Notes under the pieces: model-generated
Database searches by the model: none
Seen by the model: only the letters and a program-made list of their open reading frames with translations
What the model was told of the DNA's origin: nothing
Position numbers and translations under genes: made by a program
Assembly (NCBI RefSeq): GCF_002138415.1
Contig: NZ_CP015612.1
Span: forward strand, 1 to 64,000
Origin: Stenotrophomonas maltophilia
Lineage (GTDB): Bacteria; Pseudomonadota; Gammaproteobacteria; Xanthomonadales; Xanthomonadaceae
DNA: 64,000 bases
Reading direction: 5' to 3'
Shown here: positions 28,596 to 39,061 of the stretch, one piece after another
Numbering within the stretch: the stretch's first letter is position 1
Layout: the number at the start of each line of letters is the position of its first letter

Positions 28596-29798
28596 TCAGC
28601 CCTTGGCGACGGTGGCCACGGCCTTGGCGACGTACTCCAGGTTGTTCTGGTTCAGCGCGGCCACGCAGATGCGGCCGGTGCCGACGGCGTAGATGCCGAA
28701 CTCGTCGCGCAGGCGTTCGACCTGCTCACGGCTCAGGCCGGAGTAGGAGAACATGCCGGCCTGCTCGTTGATGAAGCCGAACTGCGGGGCACCGGCAGCG
28801 GCCAGCTTCTCCACCAGGCCCTGGCGCAGGGCGTGGATGCGCTCGCGCATCTCGGTCAGCTCCTGCTCCCACATCGCGCGCAGTTCCGGGTTGGTCAGCA
28901 CGCCGGCCACCAGCGCAGCACCGTGGGTGGACGGGCTGGAGTAGATGGTGCGGATCACGCGCTTGACCTGTGACTGCACGGCCTTGGCGTCAGCGGCGGT
29001 CGGCGCCACCATCGACAGCGCACCCACGCGCTCGCCATACAGCGAGAACGACTTGGAGTACGAGTTGGCGACGATGAAGCTGTCGATGCCGGCTTCGGCG
29101 ATGATGCGCACGGCGGCGCCGTCCTGCTCGATGCCCTTGTCGAAGCCCTGGTAGGCCATGTCGATGAAGGGGAACAGCTGCTTCTCCTTCAGCAGCTGCG
29201 CGACCTGCTTCCACTGGGTGACCGTGAGGTCGGCGCCGGTGGGGTTGTGGCAGCAGGCGTGCAGCAGCACCACGGTGCCGGCGTCCAGCTTGCCCAGGTC
29301 GGCCAGCAGGCCGTCGAAGTTGACGCCATGGGTGGTCGGGTCGAAATAGGTGTAGTCCACCACCTCGAAGCCGGCCGCGCTGAACACGGCGCGGTGGTTT
29401 TCCCAGCTGGGGTTGCTCAGCGCAACGGTGGCGTGCGGCAGCAGCTTCTTCAGCACGTCGGCGCCGACGCGCAGCGCACCGCTGCCACCGACGGTCTGTG
29501 CGGTGGTGACGCGGCCGGCGGCCAGCAGCGGCGAGTCCTTGCCGAACACCAGCTCGCGCGTGGCCTGCGTATACGCCGGCAGGCCATCGATCGGCAGGTA
29601 GCCGCGCGGTTTGGCTTCAGCGGCGAGCTGCTGCTCGATCTGCTTGACGGCGCGCAGCAGCGGAATACGGCCGCTCTCGTCGTAGTAGATGCCCACACCC
29701 AGGTTGACCTTGGTCGGGCGGCTGTCGGCGTTGTACGCCTCGGTCAGGCCCAGGATCGGGTCGCCTGGGACCAGTTCCACGTTTGCAAAGAAGGACAC
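28596..29798 (-). CDS. tyrB: Aromatic/aspartate aminotransferase (TyrB-like)
   Basis: This PLP enzyme transfers amino groups between aromatic or dicarboxylic amino acids and 2-oxoglutarate, the last step of tyrosine and phenylalanine synthesis. The 400-residue protein starts at GTG 29798 (reads V/M-S-F-F-A-N-V). It shows [25 protein letters not shown] and the PLP-lysine motif [15 protein letters not shown], matching E. coli TyrB more than AspC (my comparison from memory). No ATG lies nearby in a better position. It is divergent from the receptor gene at 29969. Confidence 0.9.
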   Translation of the reverse strand: MSFFANVELVPGDPILGLTEAYNADSRPTKVNLGVGIYYDESGRIPLLRAVKQIEQQLAAEAKPRGYLPIDGLPAYTQATRELVFGKDSPLLAAGRVTTAQTVGGSGALRVGADVLKKLLPHATVALSNPSWENHRAVFSAAGFEVVDYTYFDPTTHGVNFDGLLADLGKLDAGTVVLLHACCHNPTGADLTVTQWKQVAQLLKEKQLFPFIDMAYQGFDKGIEQDGAAVRIIAEAGIDSFIVANSYSKSFSLYGERVGALSMVAPTAADAKAVQSQVKRVIRTIYSSPSTHGAALVAGVLTNPELRAMWEQELTEMRERIHALRQGLVEKLAAAGAPQFGFINEQAGMFSYSGLSREQVERLRDEFGIYAVGTGRICVAALNQNNLEYVAKAVATVAKG

Positions 29799-29968
29799 GG
29801 CGGTACTCGTTCGGTAGACGGAAAGGGGGAGGAAGTGCGCTACGCGGCTTGCGGCCTTCGGCCGGAAACAGCCCATCGTAACAAAGCCTGCCGGGGCTGG
29901 CCGCCACCATCGTCATCTGCCGCCCCGTACCATGGCGTGCGTTGCCGCCCGATCCATCAACCTGAATC

Positions 29969-32059
29969 ATGAATCCTGCCGCACGCCGCCGTTGCCTGCC
30001 GTTGTCCGCCCTGCTGCTGTCGCCCTGGGCGGCGGTGGCCGAGCCTGCGCCCACCGCCCTGCCTGCGGTGCAGGTACAGGCCGCACGGGTGCCGGGCATC
30101 GACCCGTTCGCGCTGCCGGCCAGCCAGGACACGGTCTGGATCGACGCCGGCCGCGCGGGCACCGGCGCACAGCTGTCCGAGGCGTTGGCCGGGGTACCGG
30201 GGCTGCTGGCACGCGACCGGCAGAACTTCGCCCAGGACACCCAGCTGTCGATCCGTGGCTTCGGTGCGCGCTCGACCTTTGGAGTGCGCGGGGTTCGGGT
30301 GTTGATTGATGGGGTGCCGGCGACCATGCCCGATGGCCAGGGCCAGCTGTCGCACGCCAGCCTGCTCGGCGCCGAACGCATCGAGGTGCTGCGCGGGCCG
30401 TTCTCGGCGCTGTACGGCAATTCCTCTGGCGGCGTGCTGCAGGTCTGGAGCGCACAGGGCCAGGCCGGGGACCCGTGGCGTCTGCGGCTCAACGCGGGTG
30501 CCGACAACACGCTCAGCGTCGGCGCGCAACTGAAGGGTGCCAGCCGTGTTCTGGATTACAACATCGCCGCCAACCACTTCCGCACCGATGGCTGGCGCGA
30601 TCACAGCCGTGCGCGCCGTGAATCGCTCAACGCACGCATTGGTGGTGATCTGGGCGGTGGGCGGCTGGAGCTGCTGCTCAATGCGCTGGACGCCCCCGAT
30701 GCGCAGGATCCGCTGGGCCTGACGCGTGCCCAGGTGGCGGCTGATCCGCGCCAGGCCACGGCGGTGGCGCACCAGTACAACACCCGCAAATCGGTGCGCC
30801 AGCAGCAGGCCGGTCTGCGCTGGACCCGGGAAACCGGCGCGCAGCGCTGGCAGCTGATGGGCTATGCTGGCCAGCGCACGGTGACGCAATACCTGCCGAT
30901 TCCGCCGACCGCCCAGGCGAACCCGCTGCACGCTGGCGGAGTGATCGATCTGGAGGGCGGCCATGGCGGCCTGGACGCGCGCTGGGGCTGGCACGGCGAC
31001 CTCGCCGGCGGGCCGTTGGACCTGGTGGCCGGGCTCAGCGCAGACCGCCAGCGCCAGCACCGCACCGGCTACGAGAACTTCATCGGCAGTACATTGGGTG
31101 TGCGCGGGCGCCTGCGCCGTGACCAGATCGACGTCGTGCAGAATGTGGACCAGTTCGCCCAGGCCTGGTGGCAGTGGAGCCCGCGCTGGTCGTTGCTGGC
31201 GGGCGTGCGCCACAGCGCGGTGCGCTTCGCGTCCGACGACCGCTACATCGTCGGTGCGAACCCCGACGACAGTGGCCGCCGCCGCTACCAGGCGACCACG
31301 CCGGTGGCAGGCGTCAGCTTCGAGGCCAACCCGCAGTGGCGGCTGCACGCCGCCGTGGGACGTGGTTTCGAGACCCCCACCTTCAACGAACTGGGCTATC
31401 GCGCCGACGGCCAGGCGGGATTGGCACTGGATCTGGCGGCGGCACGCAGCCGCAGCCTCGAGGTAGGCAGCAAATGGCACGCACAGGATGGAACCCAGCT
31501 TGATATCAGCCTGTTCCGCGCAGATACCGACGATGAGCTGGCAGTTGCCAGCAATTCTGGTGGGCGCAGCACCTATCGCAACATCGGCCGCACCCGCCGC
31601 CAGGGTGTGGAACTGCAGTATCGCCAGCCGCTGGCCGAGCAGCTGGAGCTGCAGCTGGCGTGGACCTGGCTGCAGGCGCAGGTGCGCTCGCCGTACCTGA
31701 CTTCGAATACCCTGGTTGCTGCCGGCAGCCGCCTTCCCGGGGTACCGCGCCAGCAGGCATTCGCCCGGCTGCAATGGTCACCGCGCGAGTGGCAGTGGGC
31801 GCTGGAGGCCTCCGCCAGCAGCGATACCGTGGTCAACGACGTGGCGACCGAACGCGCGCCCGGCTTCGCCCTGCTGCATCTGGAAGCCGGGCGTCGCTGG
31901 ACCCTGCCGGGTGGCGAGCTGCGCGCCTTCGCCCGGCTGGAGAACGTGCTGGACCAGGCCTACATCGGCTCGGTGATCGTCAATGATGGCAATGGTCGCT
32001 TCTACGAGCCGGGACCGGGGCGGCGTGCCAACGTCGGCCTGCAATGGTCGTGGCGCTGA
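29969..32059 (+). CDS. TonB-dependent outer-membrane receptor
   Basis: The 696-residue protein has a signal peptide (ends WAAVAEP) and a plug domain with QDTQLSIRGFGARSTFGVRGVRVLIDGVP and EVLRGPFSALYGNSSGG. A long beta-barrel follows and ends in an aromatic residue pattern (...VGLQWSWR). It should import a ligand such as a siderophore using TonB energy. The ligand cannot be read from the sequence; the plug resembles FecA/FoxA-type receptors broadly. No Fur box is evident upstream. It stands alone downstream of the divergent tyrB. Confidence 0.92.
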   Translation: MNPAARRRCLPLSALLLSPWAAVAEPAPTALPAVQVQAARVPGIDPFALPASQDTVWIDAGRAGTGAQLSEALAGVPGLLARDRQNFAQDTQLSIRGFGARSTFGVRGVRVLIDGVPATMPDGQGQLSHASLLGAERIEVLRGPFSALYGNSSGGVLQVWSAQGQAGDPWRLRLNAGADNTLSVGAQLKGASRVLDYNIAANHFRTDGWRDHSRARRESLNARIGGDLGGGRLELLLNALDAPDAQDPLGLTRAQVAADPRQATAVAHQYNTRKSVRQQQAGLRWTRETGAQRWQLMGYAGQRTVTQYLPIPPTAQANPLHAGGVIDLEGGHGGLDARWGWHGDLAGGPLDLVAGLSADRQRQHRTGYENFIGSTLGVRGRLRRDQIDVVQNVDQFAQAWWQWSPRWSLLAGVRHSAVRFASDDRYIVGANPDDSGRRRYQATTPVAGVSFEANPQWRLHAAVGRGFETPTFNELGYRADGQAGLALDLAAARSRSLEVGSKWHAQDGTQLDISLFRADTDDELAVASNSGGRSTYRNIGRTRRQGVELQYRQPLAEQLELQLAWTWLQAQVRSPYLTSNTLVAAGSRLPGVPRQQAFARLQWSPREWQWALEASASSDTVVNDVATERAPGFALLHLEAGRRWTLPGGELRAFARLENVLDQAYIGSVIVNDGNGRFYEPGPGRRANVGLQWSWR

Positions 32060-32063
32060 AGGG

Positions 32064-32135
32064 GTAGTGCCGGCCGCTGGCCGGCATCGCGCCGTGCAGG
32101 ACGTCAGGAGGTTGCCGGCCAGCGGCCGGCACTAC
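32064..32135. repeat. SMAG repeat, paired inverted copies
   Basis: GTAGTGCCGGCCGCTGGCCGGCA (32064-32086) and its inverted copy (32113-32135) are separated by 26 bases. This is the GTAG-headed palindrome family of S. maltophilia. It lies between the receptor gene and a convergent small gene. Confidence 0.92.
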
Positions 32136-32138
32136 CCG

Positions 32139-33028
<890 letters not shown>

Positions 33029-33066
33029 CGCTGGAGTTCCACGTACACGCGCAGGCGGGCTGCGGT

Positions 33067-33089
33067 TGCCGGCCAGCGGCCGGCACTAC
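33067..33089. repeat. SMAG repeat, single copy
   Basis: TGCCGGCCAGCGGCCGGCACTAC is an SMAG half in inverted orientation, in the gap before ku. Confidence 0.9.
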
Positions 33090-33180
33090 CGTTCCGTAGA
33101 AGCCACCTGCACGACATCGACACGGCCGGTTTACACCGCCCGGAACACGCTGGGCACCCTGCCCCATCAAAGGTGCGCCC

Positions 33181-34101
33181 ATGGCCCGCCCGATCTGGAC
33201 CGGCACGCTGTCGTTTGGCCTGCTCAATGTGCCGGTGTCGCTGATGTCCGGCGAACGCAAGGTCGATCTGCAGTTCCGCATGCTCGACTCCCGCGACCGC
33301 AAGCCGATCCGTTTCGAACGGGTCAACGCCGACACCGGCGAGGAAGTGCCGTGGAAGGACATCGTCAAAGCCTATGAGTACGACAAGGGCAGTTATGTCG
33401 TGCTGGAGGAAGGTGATATCCGTTCGGCCGCGCCGGAAAGCCACGAAGCGGTGGAGGTGGAATCGTTCGTGGATGCGGCGCAGATCGACCCGCGCTATTA
33501 CGAGAAGCCGTATCTGCTGGTGCCCGGCAAGAAGGCCGAGAAGGGCTATGTGCTTCTGCGCGAAACATTGCGCAGCACCGGCAAGGTGGGCATCGCGCGG
33601 GTGGTGGTGCGCACGCGCGAATACCTGTGCGCGGTGATGCCGCATGAGGACGCGCTGGTGCTGATGATCCTGCGCTATCCGCAGGAACTGGTGGATCCGG
33701 AGGACTACAAGCTGCCCACCGGCAAGCTGTCCGACTACCGCATCACCAGCAAGGAAACGGCGATGGCCGAACAGTTGATCGAGTCGATGGCCGGCGATTG
33801 GGACCCATCCCAATACCACGACGAGTTCCGCGAGCGCCTGCAGCAGGTGTTGAACAAGCGCATCAAGTCCAAGGGCGGCACCACCCGGGTGGACGATGAG
33901 CCGGCACCGCGTGAGGATGCCAGCACCAACGTGGTCGACTTCATGGCGCTGTTGCAGAAGAGCCTGGATGCGAACAAGCGAACGCCAGCGAAGAAGGCCG
34001 CAACGCGCAAAGCAGCCGCCAAGTCGCCAGTGAAGAAGGCCGCAAAGAAGACAACGAAGAAGGCTGCAAAGAAGACCGCACCCCGACGCAAGGCGGGGTG
34101 A
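33181..34101 (+). CDS. ku: Non-homologous end-joining protein Ku
   Basis: Ku binds double-strand break ends as a homodimer and recruits LigD. The 306-residue protein starts MARPIWTGTLSFGLLNVPVSL, as expected, and has the conserved LHELD-like beta-barrel core and the IDPRYYEKPYLLVPGK segment. The last ~55 residues are Lys/Ala-rich (KKAATRKAAAKSPVKKAAKK type), a disordered basic tail found in many bacterial Ku that can bind DNA. It is followed 3 bp later by ligD, forming a two-gene operon. Confidence 0.96.
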   Translation: MARPIWTGTLSFGLLNVPVSLMSGERKVDLQFRMLDSRDRKPIRFERVNADTGEEVPWKDIVKAYEYDKGSYVVLEEGDIRSAAPESHEAVEVESFVDAAQIDPRYYEKPYLLVPGKKAEKGYVLLRETLRSTGKVGIARVVVRTREYLCAVMPHEDALVLMILRYPQELVDPEDYKLPTGKLSDYRITSKETAMAEQLIESMAGDWDPSQYHDEFRERLQQVLNKRIKSKGGTTRVDDEPAPREDASTNVVDFMALLQKSLDANKRTPAKKAATRKAAAKSPVKKAAKKTTKKAAKKTAPRRKAG

Positions 34102-34104
34102 GCC

Positions 34105-36591
34105 ATGTCGTTGCACCAGTATCGGCGCAAACGCCGGCTTGGCGGTGGCGCCGGACAGACGCCGGAGCCTGACGACGCGCGCCCCCCCGGTGACCCGAAA
34201 CGGCGGCCGACCTTCGTCATCCAGCTGCACCATGCCAGCTCGCGCCACTACGACTTCCGCCTTGAAATGGACGGCGTGCTGAAGAGCTGGGCGGTGCCGA
34301 AAGGTCCTTCGCTCCGCGTCGGCGAGAAGCGGCTGGCCGTGGAAGTGGAAGATCACCCGCTGTCCTACGCCGGCTTCGAAGGTGACATTCCCGAAGGCCA
34401 CTACGGCGCGGGTCACGTCGAGGTGTTCGATCACGGTACCTGGGCCTGCGAAGGTGATCCCCTGCGGGCACTGGCGGCTGGCAAGATCGACTTCGTGCTG
34501 CATGGACACCGCCTGGCCGGTGGCTGGAAGCTGGTGCGCACCGCGATGAAGGGACGCCAGGTGCAGTGGCTGCTGATCAAGCGCGACGACGTCGAAGCGC
34601 GCGACGCCGAGGCAGATGACCTGCTGACGGCCTCGATGCCGAAACGAGCGCCTGCGGCAAAGAAGCGTTCCACAGAGAAGGCGGCGCGCGATGCACCTGC
34701 CACACGCACGATCACACGCAAGGCCGATGCCCGCTGGCATGCACGCGCACTGCAGCTGCACGGCGCACGTGATACGCCCTATCCCCGCGGGTTCAAACCG
34801 CAGTTGACCGATCATCGCGACAGTGCCCCGGACGGCGAGCGCTGGCTGCATGAGATCAAGTGGGACGGCTATCGTCTGCTGGCGGATCTGCACGACGGCG
34901 AGGTGAAACTCCGCTCGCGCAACGGTCTGGACTGGACGTCCGATTTTCCCGAGGTCGTGCAGGCCGTGCAGGCGCTGCCGGTGCGCGATGCACGCCTGGA
35001 TGGCGAGCTGGTGGTGCTGGACAAGGAAGGACGCAGTGACTTCGCAGCGTTGCAGCGGGTGATCGACGGCAGTTCGAAGCAACCGCTGCGCTACATCGTG
35101 TTCGATCTTCCGGGCGTGGCCAACGCGGACATCAGTCGTGCGCCATTGCTGGAACGCAAAGCGCTGCTGAAGGATCTCATCGGGCCCGTGCCCGGTACCC
35201 TGGCCTTCAGCGAGCATGTGATCGGCCATGGCCCGCAGGTGTTCGACGCCAGTGGCGAGGCGGGATTCGAGGGCATCGTCAGCAAGCAGGTGGATGCGCC
35301 GTATGTGAACACCCGCGCACGCAGCTGGGTGAAGGTGAAGCACGAAGACACCGACGAGTTCGTGATTGTCGGCTACACGGCCCCCAAGGGCTCACGGGTG
35401 GGTTTCGGATCATTGTTGCTGGCAACGCCGGACAAGGAGGGCCTGCGCTATGTCGGCCGCGTCGGTACCGGCTTCGACGACGAGAACCTGCGCGCGCTGC
35501 TCAGGGCGCTGCAGCCGTTGGCAGTGAAGACGCCCGTGCTGCAGCTTCCGGCGCATGTGCCGTTCCGCGCCGCCAGCGTGCGCTGGGTGAAGCCGGTGAC
35601 GGTGGTGGAAGTGGCATTCCGTGGCCGGGGCAAGGAAGGCCTGCTGCGCCAGGCCAGTTTCAAGCGGCTGCGCAGCGACAAGCAGAAGGAGGACCTGGGA
35701 ATGAGCACCGCAGATGCCGGGACTGGAGGCGAGGTCCAGATCACTCACCCGGAGCGGGTGGTGTTTCCAAAGCAGAAACTGAGCAAGGGCGACGTGGCCG
35801 ACTACTACCAGCGCATGGCGCGCTGGATCCTGCCTGAAATCACCGGACGTCCGCTGTCACTGCTGCGCTGCCCGGACGGCGTGGGCAAGGCCTGCTTCTT
35901 CCAGAAGCACCATGGTCCTGGCCTGGGCGATGCCGTGCACGCGGTTCCGCTGCAACAGAAGAGCGGCCGCGAGGATTACGTCTACATCGACGACACGCGC
36001 GGTCTGCTGCAGCTGGTGCAGATGAACACCCTGGAACTGCATCCCTGGGGCGCGACCGTGGCCGACCCCGAGCATCCCGATCGCCTGGTGTTCGATCTTG
36101 ATCCCGGCGACGGCGTCAGCTGGGCACAGGTGAAAGCCGGTGCACGCGATGTGCGTGACCGCCTGCAGCAGGTGGGTCTGGAGAGCTTCGTACGCCTGTC
36201 TGGCGGCAAGGGGGTACACGTGGTGGTGCCACTGCAGCCCAAGGCTGGCTGGGACGAAGCCAAGGCATTCTGCGAGGCGTTCGCACAGGCGATGGCGGAG
36301 CAGGCGCCGGACCGCTACGTGGCGACGATGAGCAAGGCGAAGCGCAATGGCGTCATCTTCATCGACTGGTTGCGCAACACACGCGGTGCGACCAGCGTGT
36401 GTTCGTGGTCGCTGCGCGCGCGCGAGGGTGCCGGCGTGGCGGTGCCGCTGCGCTGGGAAGAACTGGCGCGGATGAGCGCGGCCGACGCGTTTCCGATGGC
36501 CAAGGCGCTGGCGCGCGCGAAACGGCTGAAGGGTGACCCATGGCAGGGCATCGAACGGTTGAAGCAGACGCTGCCGTCGCTGAAGCGGTAG
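34105..36591 (+). CDS. ligD: Multifunctional NHEJ ligase LigD
   Basis: LigD processes and seals ends in Ku-dependent repair. The 828-residue protein has domains in the order phosphoesterase, ligase, polymerase. The phosphoesterase (about 1-180) shows FVIQLHHASSRHYDFRLEMDG, the ligase has the nucleotidyl lysine in EIKWDGYR (K252), LDGELVV and EGIVSK, and the polymerase (about 540-828) begins at HPERVVFPKQKLSKGDVADYY. Its TAG stop overlaps the GTAG head of an SMAG repeat. The order matches Pseudomonas LigD and differs from the mycobacterial order. Confidence 0.96.
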   Translation: MSLHQYRRKRRLGGGAGQTPEPDDARPPGDPKRRPTFVIQLHHASSRHYDFRLEMDGVLKSWAVPKGPSLRVGEKRLAVEVEDHPLSYAGFEGDIPEGHYGAGHVEVFDHGTWACEGDPLRALAAGKIDFVLHGHRLAGGWKLVRTAMKGRQVQWLLIKRDDVEARDAEADDLLTASMPKRAPAAKKRSTEKAARDAPATRTITRKADARWHARALQLHGARDTPYPRGFKPQLTDHRDSAPDGERWLHEIKWDGYRLLADLHDGEVKLRSRNGLDWTSDFPEVVQAVQALPVRDARLDGELVVLDKEGRSDFAALQRVIDGSSKQPLRYIVFDLPGVANADISRAPLLERKALLKDLIGPVPGTLAFSEHVIGHGPQVFDASGEAGFEGIVSKQVDAPYVNTRARSWVKVKHEDTDEFVIVGYTAPKGSRVGFGSLLLATPDKEGLRYVGRVGTGFDDENLRALLRALQPLAVKTPVLQLPAHVPFRAASVRWVKPVTVVEVAFRGRGKEGLLRQASFKRLRSDKQKEDLGMSTADAGTGGEVQITHPERVVFPKQKLSKGDVADYYQRMARWILPEITGRPLSLLRCPDGVGKACFFQKHHGPGLGDAVHAVPLQQKSGREDYVYIDDTRGLLQLVQMNTLELHPWGATVADPEHPDRLVFDLDPGDGVSWAQVKAGARDVRDRLQQVGLESFVRLSGGKGVHVVVPLQPKAGWDEAKAFCEAFAQAMAEQAPDRYVATMSKAKRNGVIFIDWLRNTRGATSVCSWSLRAREGAGVAVPLRWEELARMSAADAFPMAKALARAKRLKGDPWQGIERLKQTLPSLKR

Positions 36592-36652
36592 TGCCGGCCG
36601 CTGGCTGGCAACTGTGGGATGGCCGAGGTTGCCGGCCAGCGGCCGGCACTAC
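36588..36652. repeat. SMAG repeat pair whose GTAG supplies the ligD stop
   Basis: Copies at 36588-36610 (one mismatch, GGCTGGCA) and 36630-36652 are in inverted orientation. The first repeat's GTAG contains the ligD stop codon TAG at 36589-36591. Confidence 0.9.
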
Positions 36653-36662
36653 CTGGATGCGC

Positions 36663-37055
36663 TCAGCGCGGATCGCGCGACGCGCGACGGCCGAACCACC
36701 AGCCGGCCAGCAGCTGCAGCGGTAGCGATGCCAGCAGCGAAATGACGAACCACAACGGGAAATCCGCGCCTGCGGTCCACATCGCGTAGCCGCAACCGAG
36801 CGCGATCAGTGACCAGATCGAGAACCCATGCGAACGCGGCCAGCACGGTGCGTAGTAGGTGGCGAAGGAAACGCCGGCGACGCCGCCGAGCACGCTGAAG
36901 GCCAGGTCCCACCCCAGCTGCACGCTGTTGTTGTCCGGCAACATGCCCACCAGCGGGGGCAGCCAGCTGGCGACGCTGCTGACCAGCGCAAGCGACAGCA
37001 CGCCGCCGATCAGGGCGACGAGGGACAGGAACAGGGTCTTGAGCAGGCCAGGCAT
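36663..37055 (-). CDS. Small integral membrane protein
   Basis: The 130-residue protein starts MPGLLKTLFLSLVALIGG at 37055 and has four predicted hydrophobic helices, with a basic RRASRDPR end. It does not resemble a family I know. It stands between two SMAG repeats and may be a self-contained gene. Function unknown. Confidence 0.65.
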   Translation of the reverse strand: MPGLLKTLFLSLVALIGGVLSLALVSSVASWLPPLVGMLPDNNSVQLGWDLAFSVLGGVAGVSFATYYAPCWPRSHGFSIWSLIALGCGYAMWTAGADFPLWFVISLLASLPLQLLAGWWFGRRASRDPR

Positions 37056-37090
37056 GCGCGCATTGTACGGCTGCGCGAAGTGCCTGGGGT

Positions 37091-37113
37091 TGCCGGCCAG
37101 CGGCCGGTACTAC
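37091..37113. repeat. SMAG repeat, single copy
   Basis: TGCCGGCCAGCGGCCGGTACTAC, one base off the consensus half, upstream of the membrane-protein gene. Confidence 0.88.
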
Positions 37114-37182
37114 CGATGGATCGGCATGGCCGCCGCGTCCGTGGGAGAGGGGGACGGAGCGACGGCGGCCATGCACAGGCGG

Positions 37183-38211
37183 TCAGGCGGCGAAGTCGAG
37201 CACCACGCGGCCTTCGATGGTGCCCGCGTGCATGCGCGCGAACACGTCGTTGATGTTTTCCAGGCGGTCGGTGCTGACCGTGGCGGCAACCTTGCCTTCG
37301 GCAGCGAACTGCAACGACTCCTGCAGGTCCAGCCGGGTGCCGACGATCGAGCCACGCACGGTGATGCCGTTGAGCACCATGCCGAAGATATCCAGTGGGA
37401 AGTTGCCGGGCGGCAGGCCATTGAGCGAAACGGTACCGCCACGGCGGACCATGCCCAGTGCCTGCTCGAACGCCTTCGGCGACACCGCCGTGACCAGCGC
37501 GCCGTGCGCGCCGCCGATTTCCTTCTTCAGGAAGGCAGCAGGGTCAGTGGTGCGCGCGTTGACGGTGATCTGCGCGCCGAGCTGCCGGGCCAACGCCAGC
37601 TTGTTGTCGTCCACGTCCACCGCAGCCACGTTCAGGCCCATTGCGCGGGCGTACTGCACGGCCATGTGGCCCAGGCCGCCGATACCGGAAATCACCACCC
37701 AGTCCCCTGGCTTGGTATCGGTAACTTTCAGGCCCTTGTAGACGGTCACGCCGGCGCACAGCACCGGCGCGATCTCCACGAAGCCCACTTCCTTCGGAAG
37801 CAGGCCGATATAGTTGGCATCGGCCAGTGCGTACTCGGCGAAGCCGCCGTTGACCGAGTAACCGGTGTTGCGCTGTGTCTCGCACAGCGTTTCCCAGCCA
37901 CCCAGGCAGTGTTCGCAATGGCCACACGCCGAGTACAACCAGGGGATGCCGACCCTGTCGCCTTCCTTGACGTGCCCTACCCCGCCTCCCACGGCCACGA
38001 TGTGCCCCACGCCCTCGTGACCGGGGATGAACGGCGGGTTCGGTTTCACCGGCCAGTCGCCCTCGGCGGCGTGCAGGTCGGTGTGGCAGACGCCACAGGC
38101 CTCGATCTTGACCAGTACCTCGCCCGCCCCCGGGCGCGGTACCGAGACTTCCTCGATCACCAGTGGCTTGCCGAACTCACGCACGACAGCGGCCTTCATG
38201 GTCGAATTCAT
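37183..38211 (-). CDS. adhP: Zinc-dependent alcohol dehydrogenase (AdhP-type)
   Basis: This medium-chain NAD-dependent alcohol dehydrogenase interconverts primary alcohols and aldehydes. The 342-residue protein has the catalytic zinc residues in [10 protein letters not shown] and GHEGVGHI, the structural zinc cluster [15 protein letters not shown], and the NAD-binding [13 protein letters not shown]. It starts at the ATG at 38211 ([10 protein letters not shown]). A perfect FNR/Anr-type box lies 64 bp upstream of the start, so induction by low oxygen is likely. It stands between SMAG repeats and eda. Confidence 0.93.
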   Translation of the reverse strand: MNSTMKAAVVREFGKPLVIEEVSVPRPGAGEVLVKIEACGVCHTDLHAAEGDWPVKPNPPFIPGHEGVGHIVAVGGGVGHVKEGDRVGIPWLYSACGHCEHCLGGWETLCETQRNTGYSVNGGFAEYALADANYIGLLPKEVGFVEIAPVLCAGVTVYKGLKVTDTKPGDWVVISGIGGLGHMAVQYARAMGLNVAAVDVDDNKLALARQLGAQITVNARTTDPAAFLKKEIGGAHGALVTAVSPKAFEQALGMVRRGGTVSLNGLPPGNFPLDIFGMVLNGITVRGSIVGTRLDLQESLQFAAEGKVAATVSTDRLENINDVFARMHAGTIEGRVVLDFAA

Positions 38212-38268
38212 GTTCGGATCTCCGTAGTGCGCTTGCCCACAGAATGACGCCGGCTCGGGGCCGGCGCT

Positions 38269-38282
38269 TTGATCACGATCAA
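38269..38282 (-). promoter_or_regulatory. FNR/Anr box upstream of adhP
   Basis: TTGATCACGATCAA is the perfect TTGAT-N4-ATCAA FNR-family palindrome, extended by a further T and A on both sides. Its centre is about 64 bp from the adhP start. If transcription starts near 38234, the site would be at -41.5, the usual class II activator position. Confidence 0.6.
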
Positions 38283-38307
38283 ACCTTTGACGATTCGTGC
38301 AGCAGGT

Positions 38308-38946
38308 TCAGCCGGCCAGCACCGACGCCTCGCGGGCGAGGCGTTCGATGGCATCCCAATCACGGGTCTGCAGCAGCGCCGGGGTGGTCAGCCACGAGCC
38401 GCCCACGCACAGCACGTTGGGCAGGTGCAGGAACTGCGGCGCAGTCTGCGCGCTGATGCCGCCGGTCGGGCAGAAGCGCACATCGGCGAACGGGCCGTGC
38501 CAGGCCGCCAGCAGTGCAGCGCCGCCGGCCTGCACCGCCGGGAAGAACTTGAAGGTGTCGTGGCCGTGTTCCAGGCCCAGGATCAGGTCCGAGGCGGTGG
38601 CCGCACCAGGCAGGTACGGCAGGTCGGCATCGCGCGCGGCGGCATACAGCGCCGGCGTGGCACCGGGGGACACCGCAAAACGCGCACCGGCCTGCTTTGC
38701 CGCCTGCATCTGCGCGGCGTCGAGCACGGTGCCGGCGCCGATCACGGCATCGGGCACGGCCTCGACCATCGCCTTGATCGCATCCAGCGCCTGCGGCGTA
38801 CGCAGCGTCACTTCGATCACCGGCAGGCCGCCGCGGAACAGCGCCTGGGCCACTTCGACCGCTTCATTCACATCTTCGGGGGTGTACACCGGAATCACCG
38901 GTGCCAGCTTCAACAGCGCGCGCAGGCGCGGATCAGCGCTGGACAT
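38308..38946 (-). CDS. eda: KDPG/KHG aldolase
   Basis: Eda cleaves 2-keto-3-deoxy-6-phosphogluconate to pyruvate and glyceraldehyde 3-phosphate, the last Entner-Doudoroff reaction. The 212-residue protein starts at the ATG at 38946 (MSSADPRLRALLKLAPVIPVY); a longer reading to 38973 adds nine residues without support. It has IEVTLRT with the catalytic Glu, GAGTVLD, and FKFFPA with the Schiff-base Lys. I see no edd gene adjacent in the window, so it may serve another pathway as well. Confidence 0.95.
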   Translation of the reverse strand: MSSADPRLRALLKLAPVIPVYTPEDVNEAVEVAQALFRGGLPVIEVTLRTPQALDAIKAMVEAVPDAVIGAGTVLDAAQMQAAKQAGARFAVSPGATPALYAAARDADLPYLPGAATASDLILGLEHGHDTFKFFPAVQAGGAALLAAWHGPFADVRFCPTGGISAQTAPQFLHLPNVLCVGGSWLTTPALLQTRDWDAIERLAREASVLAG

Positions 38947-39061
38947 CGTCTTGCTCCTTGCCCGACCGGGCATCGCGGATCGCCGCCGGGTCCGGCAGCG
39001 CAGCGGCGCATGATGCCACGTGGCTCACGAAGGTGCTGGCAGCGCCCTGCCCGTTCCCGGC

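Noticed and set aside
29774-29784. Half parS (GTTCCACGT) in the aminotransferase 5' end
   Set aside because: One half-site only, with no palindrome.
32064-32135. CRISPR-like palindromic repeats
   Set aside because: The repeats are SMAG elements in inverted pairs with no regular spacers and no cas genes in the window.
33036-33046. Half parS (GTTCCACGT) before ku
   Set aside because: The second half is not conserved; isolated half-sites are expected by chance.
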